Assembly (NCBI RefSeq): GCF_002266435.3
Contig: NZ_CP029426.2
Coordinates: 6,354,001-6,418,000 of the forward strand
Direction of reading: 5' to 3'
Source: Bradyrhizobium amphicarpaeae
GTDB lineage: Bacteria; Pseudomonadota; Alphaproteobacteria; Rhizobiales; Xanthobacteraceae
DNA length: 64,000 bases
Position numbers and translations under genes: made by a program. Of this stretch, positions 35,523 through 45,378 are shown piece by piece. The notes under the pieces are model-generated. The model was not told where the DNA came from, made no database searches, and saw nothing but the letters and a program-made list of their open reading frames with translations. How positions within the stretch are numbered: the first letter of the stretch is position 1; each line of letters begins with the position of its first letter.

Positions 35523-36746
35523 TCAGCTGGCCAAAGCTGTCAGCGTCGCCTGTTCGTCCGCGAAGGCATTGCGCTCCGATATCCATCGTTCGGCGCGCGA
35601 GCGCCGCAGCGAGGGCGCAAACAGGAAGCCCTGTGCAACGTCGCAGCCGATCCGACGGATGATCTCGAGCGCCTCCGGGCTCTCGACGCCTTCGGCCACC
35701 ACCTTCATGTTGAACGCCTTCGCCAGCGCCACGGATGCCTCGACAATCTTCATCATGTCGTCGTCGGATTCGCAGCCCTTGATGAAGGACTGGTCGATCT
35801 TCAGCTCGCTGAACGGCAGCCGCACCAGGGCCGCAAGCGACGAATAGCCGGTGCCGAAATCGTCGATTGCCGTGCCGATCTTCTTGATGCGCAGCCTCAC
35901 CAGAATGTCGTTGGCGCGGTCGACGTCGGCCATCGCCGAGGTCTCGGTGATCTCTACCATCAGCGACGATGGAGAGATGCTTTCGCGGCGCAGGATCTCC
36001 TCGATCCGGTCGGGCAGCGCCAGGTCCGACATCAGCGAGCCCGAGATGTTGACGGCAATGGTGAAGCCGGGGTTGCGCTCGATCAGCTTGCGGCCCTGCG
36101 ACATCGCCGACGACAGGATGCAATCGGTCAACTCGCGCATGAGGCCGGCCGCCTCGGCGATCGGAATGAAGACCATCGGCGAGACCGACCCGAATTCGGC
36201 CGTGCGCCAGCGCGCAAGTGCCTCGGCGCCGACGACCCTGCCGGTCTGAAGCGCGACCTTCGGCTGAAACTCGACAAAGAATTCGCCGTCGGCGAGGCCT
36301 CGCGAGATCCTCTCCGGCGTGATCCCGAGCTGCGGCGAGGCGGACGTCGCGGCCGGCGGCGCGCGTTGCGGCAACTCCAACGCGCTGCGCAGGCGGTTGA
36401 GATCGAGCGGCTTGGTGAGGCATCCGCCGACCGACAGCTTCAGCCCGTTCGCGACCCGTCGCGTGGCCTTCATGACGCGATCGTCGCAGCCGCTGATGAT
36501 CACGATCGACATCGTGCGGAGGCCGGCTTCCGCGACGAAGCGCAACAGCTCCACCCCGTCCCGTTCCCCGAGCGACAGGTCGAGCGCCATGACTTCGAAG
36601 GCGTCGCGGGCCAGAAGTTCGGTTGCCGCCTCGTAGGAGGAAGCAACCACCGTCTCATAACCGAGCTTCGCTCCGATCTTGCCGATCAGAACTCGCTGCA
36701 CCAAGTCGTCGTCGACCACCAGAAGACGGCCTCTCGTCGCACTCAT
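35523..36746 (-). CDS. Response regulator with C-terminal EAL cyclic-di-GMP phosphodiesterase domain
   Basis: Signalling protein of 407 aa. The receiver domain covers residues 1-120 (LLVVDDDLVQRVLIGK acidic pocket; phospho-acceptor Asp in VMALDLSLGERDG near 56; CLTKPLD near 112). The EAL domain covers about 145-395, and its catalytic residues appear intact (GAEALARWR, AVNISG, VEITETSAM, AIDDFGTGYSS, LKIDQSFIKG, VVAEGVES). It should therefore hydrolyse c-di-GMP under control of a histidine kinase not encoded nearby. The ATG at 36746 is used rather than GTG or TTG just upstream. Confidence 0.9.
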   Translation of the reverse strand: MSATRGRLLVVDDDLVQRVLIGKIGAKLGYETVVASSYEAATELLARDAFEVMALDLSLGERDGVELLRFVAEAGLRTMSIVIISGCDDRVMKATRRVANGLKLSVGGCLTKPLDLNRLRSALELPQRAPPAATSASPQLGITPERISRGLADGEFFVEFQPKVALQTGRVVGAEALARWRTAEFGSVSPMVFIPIAEAAGLMRELTDCILSSAMSQGRKLIERNPGFTIAVNISGSLMSDLALPDRIEEILRRESISPSSLMVEITETSAMADVDRANDILVRLRIKKIGTAIDDFGTGYSSLAALVRLPFSELKIDQSFIKGCESDDDMMKIVEASVALAKAFNMKVVAEGVESPEALEIIRRIGCDVAQGFLFAPSLRRSRAERWISERNAFADEQATLTALAS

Positions 36747-37006
36747 CACCAATCTCTCCAGACGTCGGCGGGGCTGATGTCGTCGACACTAGAGCAGCGG
36801 CCTCGCCTGGTGATGAATACAAGACGGATAAAACTTTCCCGATCCGGAAGGATTGGTTAGGCACGTTTTCTCGGCCTCCAAGTAGTTGACTCGCATGGGG
36901 TTTATGCGAGGCTCGGCGCAACGGTAGCGGAGTGTTCCGCGCCAAGCGCAACTGCAATGAACACGTCGTAAAGCTCGCTATCGGAAGCTGGCAAACGCGC
37001 GCGCGG

Positions 37007-37954
37007 CTAACCTGCCTGCCGCTGCCGGCGAAACCAGGTCCAGGTCTCGCGCGTCGTTCTGATGTAGCCGCGGCCGCGATGGACGATCTCGTCATCGACG
37101 ATCTCGTTCAGCTTCGGCAGGGCGTGAAACGGGATCGAGGGATAGGCGTGATGCTCGACATGATAGGGCATGTTCCACGCAAACCATTTGACCATCGCGC
37201 CGGTGTAGGTGGTGCGGGTATTCTGGAAAGCGCTGCGCGTTCGCTCGCAACCGGTATGCTCGGCATAGAGATAGGGCCGCAGGAAGAACTGCCCGATGAC
37301 GAGCGGAACGATCCAGACCCAGAGCAGCAGGGCCGAGGCGCACCACAGCGACAGCGCGAGCAGCAGCGCATAGAGCGCGACATAGACACGCGCCTCTCTC
37401 ACGATGACGGCGCGCTTGTTTTCTGGGATCCAGGGGACGGTGACCTCTCCGGTGATCGCATGGCCGAGCATCAGCCGGAGGCGGCCCGCGACCTGGAGCA
37501 CGCCGCTATAGGCGATCGCGAGCTGCGTGTCGGATGTCGGCTTCACCCCGACGATCAGCTCGGGATCCTTGTCCGGATCCTGGGTGTAGCGGTGATGGTC
37601 CCAGTGAAACAGGCAGTAATATTCGTAAGGCAATCCGATGAGGAAGGCCGAGAGATAGCCGACGACGAGGTTGAGGCCGCGGCTCCTGAACGCGGTCTTG
37701 TGGGCGGTCTCGTGCACCGCCATGAACAGGAAGGCGACGACATAACCCTGCACCGCCATCAGCGGCAGCGCCCAGAGCACGCCCCATGTCGATGAAATCT
37801 TCCAGATCAGCGTTCCCATCAGCACGATCACGCCATAATGGCCGAGGCTCTGCGCCGCGCCCCTGAGATCGGAGCGGACTGACAGCTCGCGCAGCATCGC
37901 CGGCGTCAGCGGCTTCAGGCGGTGGCCGGACTCTGAAACGGTCGCGTCGGTCAT
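37007..37954 (-). CDS. Membrane fatty-acid desaturase family protein
   Basis: Integral membrane di-iron enzyme of 315 aa. The three His boxes are complete: HETAHKT near residue 80, HWDHHRY near 115 and HVEHHAYP near 262. Four to five hydrophobic segments lie between them. The boxes and length fit the fatty-acid desaturase/beta-carotene hydroxylase superfamily; the substrate could be an acyl chain, a sphingolipid or a carotenoid. It lies 14 bases downstream of the interrupted hydrolase gene in the same direction, so the two were probably co-transcribed. Confidence 0.87.
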   Translation of the reverse strand: MTDATVSESGHRLKPLTPAMLRELSVRSDLRGAAQSLGHYGVIVLMGTLIWKISSTWGVLWALPLMAVQGYVVAFLFMAVHETAHKTAFRSRGLNLVVGYLSAFLIGLPYEYYCLFHWDHHRYTQDPDKDPELIVGVKPTSDTQLAIAYSGVLQVAGRLRLMLGHAITGEVTVPWIPENKRAVIVREARVYVALYALLLALSLWCASALLLWVWIVPLVIGQFFLRPYLYAEHTGCERTRSAFQNTRTTYTGAMVKWFAWNMPYHVEHHAYPSIPFHALPKLNEIVDDEIVHRGRGYIRTTRETWTWFRRQRQAG

Positions 37955-37968
37955 GATCGATGCCTGCC

Positions 37969-38978
37969 TTACTTGCCGAGAAGCGCCGCGACCTCGGCCC
38001 TGAGAAAGGCCTGGTCGCGCGGATTGCCAATGGGATTGCCGGCGCGATGGCCATGCAGCGACGGGATCGGATGCAGCACCGCCGATTTCGCGCCAGTCAG
38101 CCGGCCGAGCTCGTCTTCGTTGTCGCGGACGTCGAAATAGCGGTCGGTCGCACCCGGCATCAGCAGCATATGCGCCTTGATCGCCGCCAGCGCGCGATCG
38201 AAGTCGCCGGCGAAGGTCGCACAGCGGCTGATGTCGCCCTTCTGCCAGATCCCGATCTGCGCCAGCAGATCATTGGGGTCGCGGCGGGCGAAGGCCGCGT
38301 CCCAGACGCGGACGAGGTAATCCTCCAGCGAGGTGAACCCGGCCTCGCGCCAGAGCTCGTCGCGATAGAAGCCGTGCGACATCGCCCAGCCGGCATAGAC
38401 CCGCCCCATGGCGCGATAGCCGGCAACGGGCTTCTCCACGAAGCGGCCGTCGCGGAAGGCGGGATCGGCGGTGAGCGCGGCCTTCACGCTCTCGAGGAAG
38501 ACGTAATTGTAGGGCGCGCAACGCGCGCTGCCGCAGACCACGGCTGCACGTTCGACCATGTCAGGGTGCAGCGCCGCCCAGTGATAGGCCTGCACGCCGC
38601 CCATCGACCAGCCATAGACCAAGGCAAGCTTCGAAATGCCGAAGCGCTCGGTCAGGAGCCGGTGCTGGACCGCGATGGCATCGTGATAACCACCTCGGGG
38701 AACGGCACTGCTGTATTCGACGGCGAAGACGACAGGCCGTTGCCGAACAGGTTCGGGATGACGATGAAGTAGCGCGTCGGATCGAGCACGCCATCCGGAC
38801 CGATCAGCCATTCGGTGTCGGTGTGCTGCGCACTGAACGAGGTCGGATAGAGGATGACGTTGTCTTTTGCCGGGCTCAGCGTGCCGTAGGTCTTGTAGGC
38901 GAGCTTCATCGAGGGGAAGACGGTCCCGGACTGCAGGGTGACGTCGCCAGCCTCGAAGATCTCGTAATGCGCCGTCAT
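37969..38978 (-). pseudogene. Alpha/beta hydrolase of the homoserine O-acetyltransferase (MetX-like) type, frameshifted
   Basis: The protein is split over two frames. Residues 1 to about 94 read from ATG 38978 (MTAHYEIFEAGDVTLQSGTV ... NLFGNGLSSSPSNTAVPFP). The rest continues only after a one-base shift (RGGYHDAIAVQHRLLTERFG, nucleophile region YGWSMGGVQAYHW, C-terminal His in SLHGHRAG). The break is at the run of four G (38697-38700, CCCC in coding sense); one extra base would restore a single frame of about 336 codons. It may be a real mutation or a sequencing error in a short homopolymer. No other damage is visible, so any inactivation is recent. Confidence 0.8.
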
Positions 38979-39070
38979 GAACCGAACTCCGCCTGCGCGG
39001 CTCCATGGCGCCGCGGCTTTCACGATGCATCGATCATGCCGGGCTCGCAGCTGCCTCATTGCAGCAGATT

Positions 39071-39095
39071 ATAACTGTACCTATAGTACAGTTAT
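39071..39095. promoter_or_regulatory. Perfect palindromic operator upstream of the alpha/beta hydrolase gene
   Basis: ATAACTGTAC (39071-39080) and GTACAGTTAT (39086-39095) are exact inverse copies around CTATA, in an AT-rich patch 93 bases before the hydrolase start. No regulator gene adjoins it, so the binding protein is encoded elsewhere. Confidence 0.65.
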
Positions 39096-39131
39096 TCGGG
39101 GCCGGCAAGATAAATCCGATCCGCTAGCGGC

Positions 39132-39935
39132 TCAGGCGATAGCCGCGATGTATCGCTCCACCGACGCCGCAAAGGCCGCCTTGGCGCCGCCAGCGATATT
39201 GCGGCCCCACCAGGCGCCATAGATGCGGTCGAAGGCGAGGGGCTCGACAGCGGCCGCGATCCGCCGCACCGCGGCTGCATTGAGCGGCATGTAGTTGGGA
39301 TAGGAATACATGAAGCTGACGAAGCGGCGGTCCATCGTCACCTGTGCGATGTCGCCGGTGAGCAGCGCACCCCTGCCGTCCGCACTGCGCGCCGAATGCA
39401 GCATGGTGGCGCCAGCGAAATGACCGCCGGTCCGCAGCAGCAGCACATCGTCGGAGATGCGGTGGCTTTCTCCGGTCCAGTGGACGATGGAAGGATGCGG
39501 CCGCGTGACGAAAGCGCGATCGTCGGCATGCAGATAAACCGGCACGCCGCCAAAGGCGTCGCTCCAGTCGGCGACCGCGCCGTAGTAGTGCGGATGCGAG
39601 ATCGCGATCGCCTTCAATCCGCCGGGCGCTGCGACGTATGGAATGGCGTCGTCGGTTGCGAGCGGAATGCAATCCCACATCACGCAGCCGTCGCCTTGAG
39701 GCACCAGCAGCGCGCGCTGCCCGATGGCGAAGCTCGGCTCCAAGCCGATTCCGGTGAGGCCGAGATCGTCGCGTCGCACCAGTCGGTGTCCCCGCGCCAG
39801 CTCCTCGCGCGTGAGAAAGGTTTGTCCCTTCCAGTTCACGAACTGCCGCTCGTCCTCGCAGATCAGGCAGGAGGCCGGCGGATTTCCGCCGTTCGGGAAT
39901 TGCGCGCCGCAGGTTTCGCAGGTCCAGAGAGGCAT
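39132..39935 (-). CDS. Metallo-beta-lactamase-fold protein with N-terminal zinc ribbon
   Basis: Protein of 267 aa. An N-terminal zinc ribbon (CETCGAQFPNGGNPPASCLIC, residues 5-25) is joined to a metallo-beta-lactamase-like domain. The usual HxHxDH metal motif is altered to SHPHYYGAVADW near residue 113, so the Asp and third His are missing. A later His (GGHFAGATM) and Asp (LLTGDIAQ) remain. This makes normal di-zinc hydrolase activity doubtful. It is followed by the hydrolase pseudogene and preceded by the oxidoreductase gene, all on the minus strand. Confidence 0.83.
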   Translation of the reverse strand: MPLWTCETCGAQFPNGGNPPASCLICEDERQFVNWKGQTFLTREELARGHRLVRRDDLGLTGIGLEPSFAIGQRALLVPQGDGCVMWDCIPLATDDAIPYVAAPGGLKAIAISHPHYYGAVADWSDAFGGVPVYLHADDRAFVTRPHPSIVHWTGESHRISDDVLLLRTGGHFAGATMLHSARSADGRGALLTGDIAQVTMDRRFVSFMYSYPNYMPLNAAAVRRIAAAVEPLAFDRIYGAWWGRNIAGGAKAAFAASVERYIAAIA

Positions 39936-40007
39936 GAGCAAAGCTCCGTCGGAAGATCGCAGGATGACATCGCGAACGAGCTTCGCGCCACCGACATCGG
40001 TTGCCGT

Positions 40008-41015
40008 TCAGGGAAACTCCACCACGATCTTGCCGAAATGACCGCCCTGCTGCATCAGCCGCAGCGCATCCGGCACGGCATCGAAACTGCACACGCGGTC
40101 GATCACCGGCTTCATGCCGTTGCGTTCGATTGCGGCCGTCATGCCCTCGAACATGCGGCGACTCCCGACCGAGAGGCCGATGACGTGCAGGTTCTTGGCG
40201 AACAGGCTCGGGATCGCGATCTGCTGCGAGAAGCCCGTGAGCACGCCGATCACCAGGATCGTGCCACCGACACGCGTGGCCTCGAGCGATTGCGCGAAGG
40301 TGTCCTTGCCGCCGACTTCGACGACGTGATCGACCCCTCCGCCGGTCCACTCCGCTGCGGCCTTGCCCCATTCCGGCATTGAACGATAGTTGATGGTATG
40401 GTCAGCACCGAGCGCCCTGGCGCGTTCGAGCTTCTCGTCGCTCGACGACGTCACGATCACGCTGGCGCCGGCGAGCTTTGCAAACTGCAACGCGAAAATC
40501 GAGACGCCGCCGGTGCCCTGCACCAGCACGGTATCGCCGGGCTTCACATGCGCTTCTTCGAACAACGCACGCCAGGCGGTGAGCCCGGCGCAGGGCAGCG
40601 TCGCGGCCTCCCGAAACGACAGATGCGAAGGCACGCGGCTGACACCCTCGGCGCCGAGCACCATCACCTGCTGCAGCACGCCGGGGCGCGTGCCGCCGAG
40701 CGCGTAGCGGCGGCTGGCAGCCGAAACCTGTCCGTCGATCCAGGACTGGAAGAACATCGGACAGACGCGATCGCCGATCGCAACACGGGTGACGCCTTCG
40801 CCGATTGCGACCACCTCGCCCGCACCGTCCGAGAACGGGATCAGCGGCAATCGGGTGACGCCGCCCTTGCCGTGGATCGTGAGCAGATCGCGATAGTTGA
40901 GCGATGCCGCCTTCATCCGCACCGCGACCTGGCCGGGCCCGGGCGCAGGCTCCGGCAGATCGGCCAGCTCCATCCCCTCGATCGACCAGTCGCGCGCGAC
41001 CTGCCAGGCCTTCAT
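40008..41015 (-). CDS. Quinone-oxidoreductase-like medium-chain dehydrogenase/reductase
   Basis: NAD(P)H-dependent enzyme of 335 aa of the MDR superfamily. The GroES-like domain spans residues 1-130 (MKAASLNYRDLLTIHGKGG, PFSDGAGEVVAIGEGV). The Rossmann domain spans 140-290 (VLVQGTGGVSIFALQFAKLAG). The structural-zinc Cys cluster is absent, so it is closer to zinc-free quinone oxidoreductases than to alcohol dehydrogenases. It starts 15 bases after the acyl-CoA synthetase gene, so the two form an operon. Substrate unknown. Confidence 0.85.
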   Translation of the reverse strand: MKAWQVARDWSIEGMELADLPEPAPGPGQVAVRMKAASLNYRDLLTIHGKGGVTRLPLIPFSDGAGEVVAIGEGVTRVAIGDRVCPMFFQSWIDGQVSAASRRYALGGTRPGVLQQVMVLGAEGVSRVPSHLSFREAATLPCAGLTAWRALFEEAHVKPGDTVLVQGTGGVSIFALQFAKLAGASVIVTSSSDEKLERARALGADHTINYRSMPEWGKAAAEWTGGGVDHVVEVGGKDTFAQSLEATRVGGTILVIGVLTGFSQQIAIPSLFAKNLHVIGLSVGSRRMFEGMTAAIERNGMKPVIDRVCSFDAVPDALRLMQQGGHFGKIVVEFP

Positions 41016-41030
41016 GGGAAACGCTCCGTC

Positions 41031-42644
41031 TCAGGTGCCAAAACTCTTCTGCACGGCCTTGTCGAGCGTCTCGCCGCCGACGAAGCGCTGGCGCAGCTCG
41101 CGCTTGAGCAGCTTGCCGCTCGGGTTCTTCGGCAACGCATCCACGAAGATGACGCGCTTGGGCACCTTGAAATGCGCCATCTGGCCGGCGCAATGCTTGA
41201 TGACGGATTCTTCGTCGAGCTTTTCACCATTCTTGACCACGATGATGGCGGTGACCGCCTCGATCCAGCGCGGATCGGGCAGGCCGACCACGGCGACCTC
41301 GGAAACCGCGGGGATGCGATAGACCATCTCCTCGACCTCGCGGCTCGCGACATTCTCGCCGCCGGTCTTGATCATGTCCTTGACGCGATCGACCACGGTG
41401 ATGTGTCCCTCCTCGTCGACCGTGGCGAGATCGCCCGAATGAAACCAGCCGCCGCTAAACGCCGCGGCGGTCTTCACCGGGTCATTGTAATAGCCGGAGA
41501 GCAGATGCGGCGAGCGATGCACGATTTCGCCGACCTCGCCGGCTTTCACGTCTTCCATCGACGTATTGACCACGCGCGTCTCGACATTGAGCACAGGCTT
41601 GCCCGCGGACCCCGCCTTGCGCAGCTGATCCTCCGGCCGCAGCACGGTCGCGAGCGGCGCGATTTCGGTCTGGCCGTAGAAGTTCCAGAACTTGACGGCG
41701 GGCAGGCGGCGCTGCAATTCGAGCAGCACCTCCACCGGCATGATCGAAGCGCCGTAATAGCCCTTCTGCAGGGTCGACAGGTCGATCTTGTCGAAATTCG
41801 GCGAGCGCAGCATCGCGATCCAGATCGTCGGCGGCGCAAAGAACGACGTGATCTTGTGCGCCTGGATCAGCGCCAGAATGTTGTCGGCCGTCGGCTTGCC
41901 CGTGATCACGCCGGAGGCACCGAGATAGATCTGCGGCCCCAGGAACACATCCAGCTGGGCGCAATGATAGAGCGGCAGTGCGTGGAGGAATTTGTCGTCG
42001 GCGCTCATACCGCCGTCGATGATGCAGCTGACATACTGCCACATCACGGCTTCATGGGTCAGCATCGCGCCCTTGGGCAGGGATTCTGTGCCGCTGGTGT
42101 AGACGATCTGGGCGAGATCGCGGCTGTCGACCGAGGCTTCGAGGGACGAACCGTCGGCATCAAGCAGATCGTCGAAGGTGATGAGATCAGCCGGCGCCGA
42201 CGCGGGATCCTCGCCCGGCAGCCAGAACATCTTCTCGACCGCGCAGTCCTTGCCGCTGGCTACGCGCGCCGGCTCGACGAAATCGGGACCGGTCGCGAGC
42301 AATTTTGCCCCGGAGCTCTTCAGGATGAAACTGATCTCGTCCGGATTGAGCATGAAGTTGATCGGTACCAGCACACAGCCAATGCGCGCCACCGCAAACC
42401 GCAGCGCGGCAAAGGCGTGCGAATTGCGCGAGAGCACCGCGATGCGGTCACCCTTCTTCGCGCCGAGACCAAGCAGGCCGCGGCCGAGCCGGTTGCAGAT
42501 CGCGTCCATCTCGGCAAAGGTCCAGCTGACACGACCGCAGCTCACCGCCAGCTTGTCCGGTTCGCGGCCCGCCGAGCGGCGCAGGAGATCGCCGATCGAA
42601 TGCTCGCGCGCCTTCGCGATGGTGGCTGCGGTGTCGCTCGACAT
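41031..42644 (-). CDS. AMP-forming acyl-CoA synthetase
   Basis: CoA ligase of 537 aa. AMP-binding motifs are IVYTSGTESLPKGAMLTHEA near residue 177 (here GTES where many members have GTTG), FYGQTEIAP near 315 and WFHSGDLATVDEEGHITVVDR near 400. Catalytic Lys is in NPSGKLLKRELR near 515. The ATG at 42644 follows AGGGGAACGAAA. It resembles long- and medium-chain fatty-acyl-CoA ligases; the exact acid is not predictable. It is divergent from an ABC binding protein gene, which may bring in its substrate. Confidence 0.87.
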   Translation of the reverse strand: MSSDTAATIAKAREHSIGDLLRRSAGREPDKLAVSCGRVSWTFAEMDAICNRLGRGLLGLGAKKGDRIAVLSRNSHAFAALRFAVARIGCVLVPINFMLNPDEISFILKSSGAKLLATGPDFVEPARVASGKDCAVEKMFWLPGEDPASAPADLITFDDLLDADGSSLEASVDSRDLAQIVYTSGTESLPKGAMLTHEAVMWQYVSCIIDGGMSADDKFLHALPLYHCAQLDVFLGPQIYLGASGVITGKPTADNILALIQAHKITSFFAPPTIWIAMLRSPNFDKIDLSTLQKGYYGASIMPVEVLLELQRRLPAVKFWNFYGQTEIAPLATVLRPEDQLRKAGSAGKPVLNVETRVVNTSMEDVKAGEVGEIVHRSPHLLSGYYNDPVKTAAAFSGGWFHSGDLATVDEEGHITVVDRVKDMIKTGGENVASREVEEMVYRIPAVSEVAVVGLPDPRWIEAVTAIIVVKNGEKLDEESVIKHCAGQMAHFKVPKRVIFVDALPKNPSGKLLKRELRQRFVGGETLDKAVQKSFGT

Positions 42645-42851
42645 TTTCGTTCCCCTGGAATTTTGTTGTCGACGCAAATGCCGGCTTGGACAGCCTCGGC
42701 ATGTGCGCCCTTTTGGATCTGCGCGAAGCGTAATGGCCGCGACAGGCCGCGTCAAATCGGCCCCGCTCCGGCGCCATCACGCAAGATTTGGCGCGTCAGC
42801 GGCGCGAATCTGGGTTTATGCGTCATAAATAATTTCACGGGGGAAATGTTC

Positions 42852-44057
42852 ATGTGCCGGAATGCGGGTGTTGCCGTTGCGATTGGATTGCTGTTGACGT
42901 CCTTTGTCGGTTCGGCTTCGGCCCAGCAGGCGCCGCTCAAGATCGGCGTGCTCTCCGACTTTTCCTCGGTCTATTCCGATATCGGCGGCATGGGAAATGT
43001 CGAAGCCACCAAGATGGCGATCGAGGATTTCGGCGGCCAGATGTTCGGCAAGCCGATCGACATGGTCTCGGCCGACGTGCTCAACAAGCCCGACGTCGCC
43101 TCCACCATCGCCCGCAAGTGGTGGGAGACCGAGGGCGTCGACATGATCATCGACCTGCCGACCTCGGCCACCGCGCTTGCGGTGATGGAGCTGTCGAAGC
43201 AGTACGAGAAGATCATGATCGTGACGGATGCGGCGAGCTCCGACATCACTGGAAAATCCTGCTCGCCCTACACCGCGCACTGGACCTACGACACCTACGC
43301 CAACGCGCATACCGTCGGCAGCGCGATCGTCAAGAACGGCGGCGACACCTGGTTCTTCCTGACCGCCGACTACGTGTTCGGCCATTCGGTCGAGCGCGAT
43401 ACCGGCGATGTCGTGAAGGCCGCGGGCGGCAAGGTGCTCGGCAGCGTCAAGCATCCGCTCAACACCGCCGACTTCTCCTCGTTCCTGCTGCAGGCCCAGG
43501 CTTCCAAGGCCAAGATCATCGGCCTTGCCAACGGCGGCGGCGACACCATCAACGCGATCAAGCAGGCCGGCGAGTTCGGTATCGTCGCCGGCGGCCAGAA
43601 CCTGGCCGCGATCGTGATGTTCATCTCCGACGTGCACAGCCTGGGCTTGAAGCTCGCGCAAGGCCTGATCATCACCGAGGCCTATTACTGGGATCTCAAC
43701 GACAAGACCCGCGCCTTCGGCAAGCGCTTCCTGGAACGCGTCAAGCGGATGCCGACGATGAACCAGGGCGCCACCTACAGCGCGACGCTGCACTACCTCA
43801 AGGCTGTACAGGCCGCGGGCACCAGGGACACCAAGACGGTGATGGCGAAGATGCGCGAGCTGCCGGTGAAGGACGCCTTCACCGACAACGGCATGCTGCG
43901 CGAGGACGGCCGCATGGTGCACAGCATGTACCTGTTCCAGGTGAAGAAGCCGGAGGAATCGAAGGGGCCGTGGGATTATTACAAGCTGCTCGCCGAGGTG
44001 CCCGCCGACCAGGCGTTTCGCCCGTTGAAGGATGGCGGCTGCCCGCTGGTGAAGTAA
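42852..44057 (+). CDS. Periplasmic ABC substrate-binding protein (Liv family)
   Basis: Type I periplasmic binding protein of 401 aa with signal peptide (MCRNAGVAVAIGLLLTSFVG, cleavage after ASA) and mature start QQAPLKIGVLSDFSSVYSDIGG. The ATG at 42852 is seven bases after GGGGGAA; another ATG at 42846 touches the ribosome-binding site. A much longer open frame continues upstream, antisense to two genes, and is not coding. No permease or ATPase adjoins it, so it is an orphan receptor. Divergence from the acyl-CoA synthetase suggests an acid ligand. Confidence 0.87.
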   Translation: MCRNAGVAVAIGLLLTSFVGSASAQQAPLKIGVLSDFSSVYSDIGGMGNVEATKMAIEDFGGQMFGKPIDMVSADVLNKPDVASTIARKWWETEGVDMIIDLPTSATALAVMELSKQYEKIMIVTDAASSDITGKSCSPYTAHWTYDTYANAHTVGSAIVKNGGDTWFFLTADYVFGHSVERDTGDVVKAAGGKVLGSVKHPLNTADFSSFLLQAQASKAKIIGLANGGGDTINAIKQAGEFGIVAGGQNLAAIVMFISDVHSLGLKLAQGLIITEAYYWDLNDKTRAFGKRFLERVKRMPTMNQGATYSATLHYLKAVQAAGTRDTKTVMAKMRELPVKDAFTDNGMLREDGRMVHSMYLFQVKKPEESKGPWDYYKLLAEVPADQAFRPLKDGGCPLVK

Positions 44058-44310
44058 GGTGCCCGCCCCGGATCGCGCCGATAATGATCCGTTCAACAAG
44101 CCTCGCTCATTCGCCTGACCCATTCGGCAGGCGAGCGGCAACGGCGACGCGCAGCTCGAATTAGCGGCAAGAATGCTTCGCGCCAGCGTCTGATCTGCAT
44201 CAAGTTGCGGTGCAAAATTTGGCTGCAATGTTGAGGCCGCCCTTCCGCGAAATCAGCGGGCGGGCGCTCGTGTCTCAACAGTGGGCGCCGCTTCACGGCG
44301 TTTTGAACAG

Positions 44311-45378
44311 ATGAACTTCACTCCGGGTCGCGTCATCGCCGCGATCGCTGTCCTCGTTGCAGGCGGCGGCTATTACTATTGGCAGCACCGCGATACCAAC
44401 ACGCTGCCGACGGGCTTCGCCCGCGGCAACGGCCGCATCGAGGCGGTCGAGATCGACATCGCGACCAAGACGCCGGGCCGGATTCGCGAGATCCTGGTCA
44501 ACGAAGGCGACTTCGTGCGTGTGGGCCAGGCTTTGGCGCGCATGGACACCGAGCAATTGCAGGCCCAGCGCCGTCAGGCCGAGGCGCAGCTCCAGCGCGC
44601 GTCCATCAATGTCGAGACCGCGAAGAGCCTGGTGAACCAGCGCGAAGCCGAACGCATGGCCGCCGAGGCCGTGGTCGACCAGCGGGTTGCCCAGCTCGAC
44701 AGCACGAGCCGCAAGCTCGATCGCTCCGAACAATTGATCAAGACGAGTGCGGTGTCGCAGCAGGTGCTGGACGACGACCGCTCCGCCAACGCCACGGCGA
44801 AGGCGGCGCTTGCCGCGTCCCACGCCCAGGTCGCCGCATCGGAAGCCGCGATCAGCTCCTCTCGCGCCATGGTGGTCGATGCCGGCGCTTCGGTCGATGC
44901 CGCCAAGGCCGCGATCGAAAGCATCAACGCCGACCTCAACGACAGCGTGCTGAAGGCGCCGCGCGACGGCCGAGTACAATATCGCGTGTCGCAGCCCGGC
45001 GAGGTGCTCGCCGCCGGCGGCCGCGTCCTCAACATGGTCGATCTCGGCGACGTCTATATGACGTTCTTCCTGCCGACGGCCGATGCCGGCCGCGTCGCGA
45101 TCGGCGCCGAGGTCCGCCTCGTGCTCGACGCCATCCCGCAATATGTGATCCCCGCCAAGGCCACCTTCGTCGCCGACGTCGCGCAATTCACGCCCAAGAC
45201 CGTCGAGACCGAGGAGGAGCGCCAGAAGCTGATGTTCCGGATCAAGGCGCATATCGCACCCGAGCTGCTGCGGCAGCACATCGAGCATGTGAAGACCGGC
45301 CTGCCCGGCATGGCCTATGTGCAGCTCGATCCGGCCGCGCAATGGCCCGACAATCTCAAGATCAAGCTGAACCGATGA
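44311..45378 (+). CDS. HlyD family membrane-fusion (periplasmic adaptor) protein
   Basis: Periplasmic adaptor of 355 aa from ATG 44311 (a GTG at 44281 is possible). It has an N-terminal membrane anchor (residues 6-22), a lipoyl half-motif ([20 protein letters not shown] near 40), a long alpha-helical hairpin (about residues 85-215, rich in Ala/Gln/Glu) and a beta-barrel region ([21 protein letters not shown] near 222). It overlaps the ABC gene by four bases, so the three genes 44311-49249 form an export system comparable to YhiI-RbbA-YhhJ of enterobacteria. Confidence 0.88.
   Translation: MNFTPGRVIAAIAVLVAGGGYYYWQHRDTNTLPTGFARGNGRIEAVEIDIATKTPGRIREILVNEGDFVRVGQALARMDTEQLQAQRRQAEAQLQRASINVETAKSLVNQREAERMAAEAVVDQRVAQLDSTSRKLDRSEQLIKTSAVSQQVLDDDRSANATAKAALAASHAQVAASEAAISSSRAMVVDAGASVDAAKAAIESINADLNDSVLKAPRDGRVQYRVSQPGEVLAAGGRVLNMVDLGDVYMTFFLPTADAGRVAIGAEVRLVLDAIPQYVIPAKATFVADVAQFTPKTVETEEERQKLMFRIKAHIAPELLRQHIEHVKTGLPGMAYVQLDPAAQWPDNLKIKLNR

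Noticed and set aside
40398..44057. An open frame of 1219 codons on the plus strand
   Set aside because: Its first 2.4 kb are antisense to two clear genes (oxidoreductase and acyl-CoA synthetase) and have the Arg/His/Asp-rich composition of GC-rich shadow frames. Only the last 401 codons, from ATG 42852, form a real protein with a signal peptide.
44100..44300. Possible small RNA or terminator after the binding-protein gene at 42852
   Set aside because: Short GC inverted repeats are present near 44110-44135, but no T run and no conserved structure could be identified.
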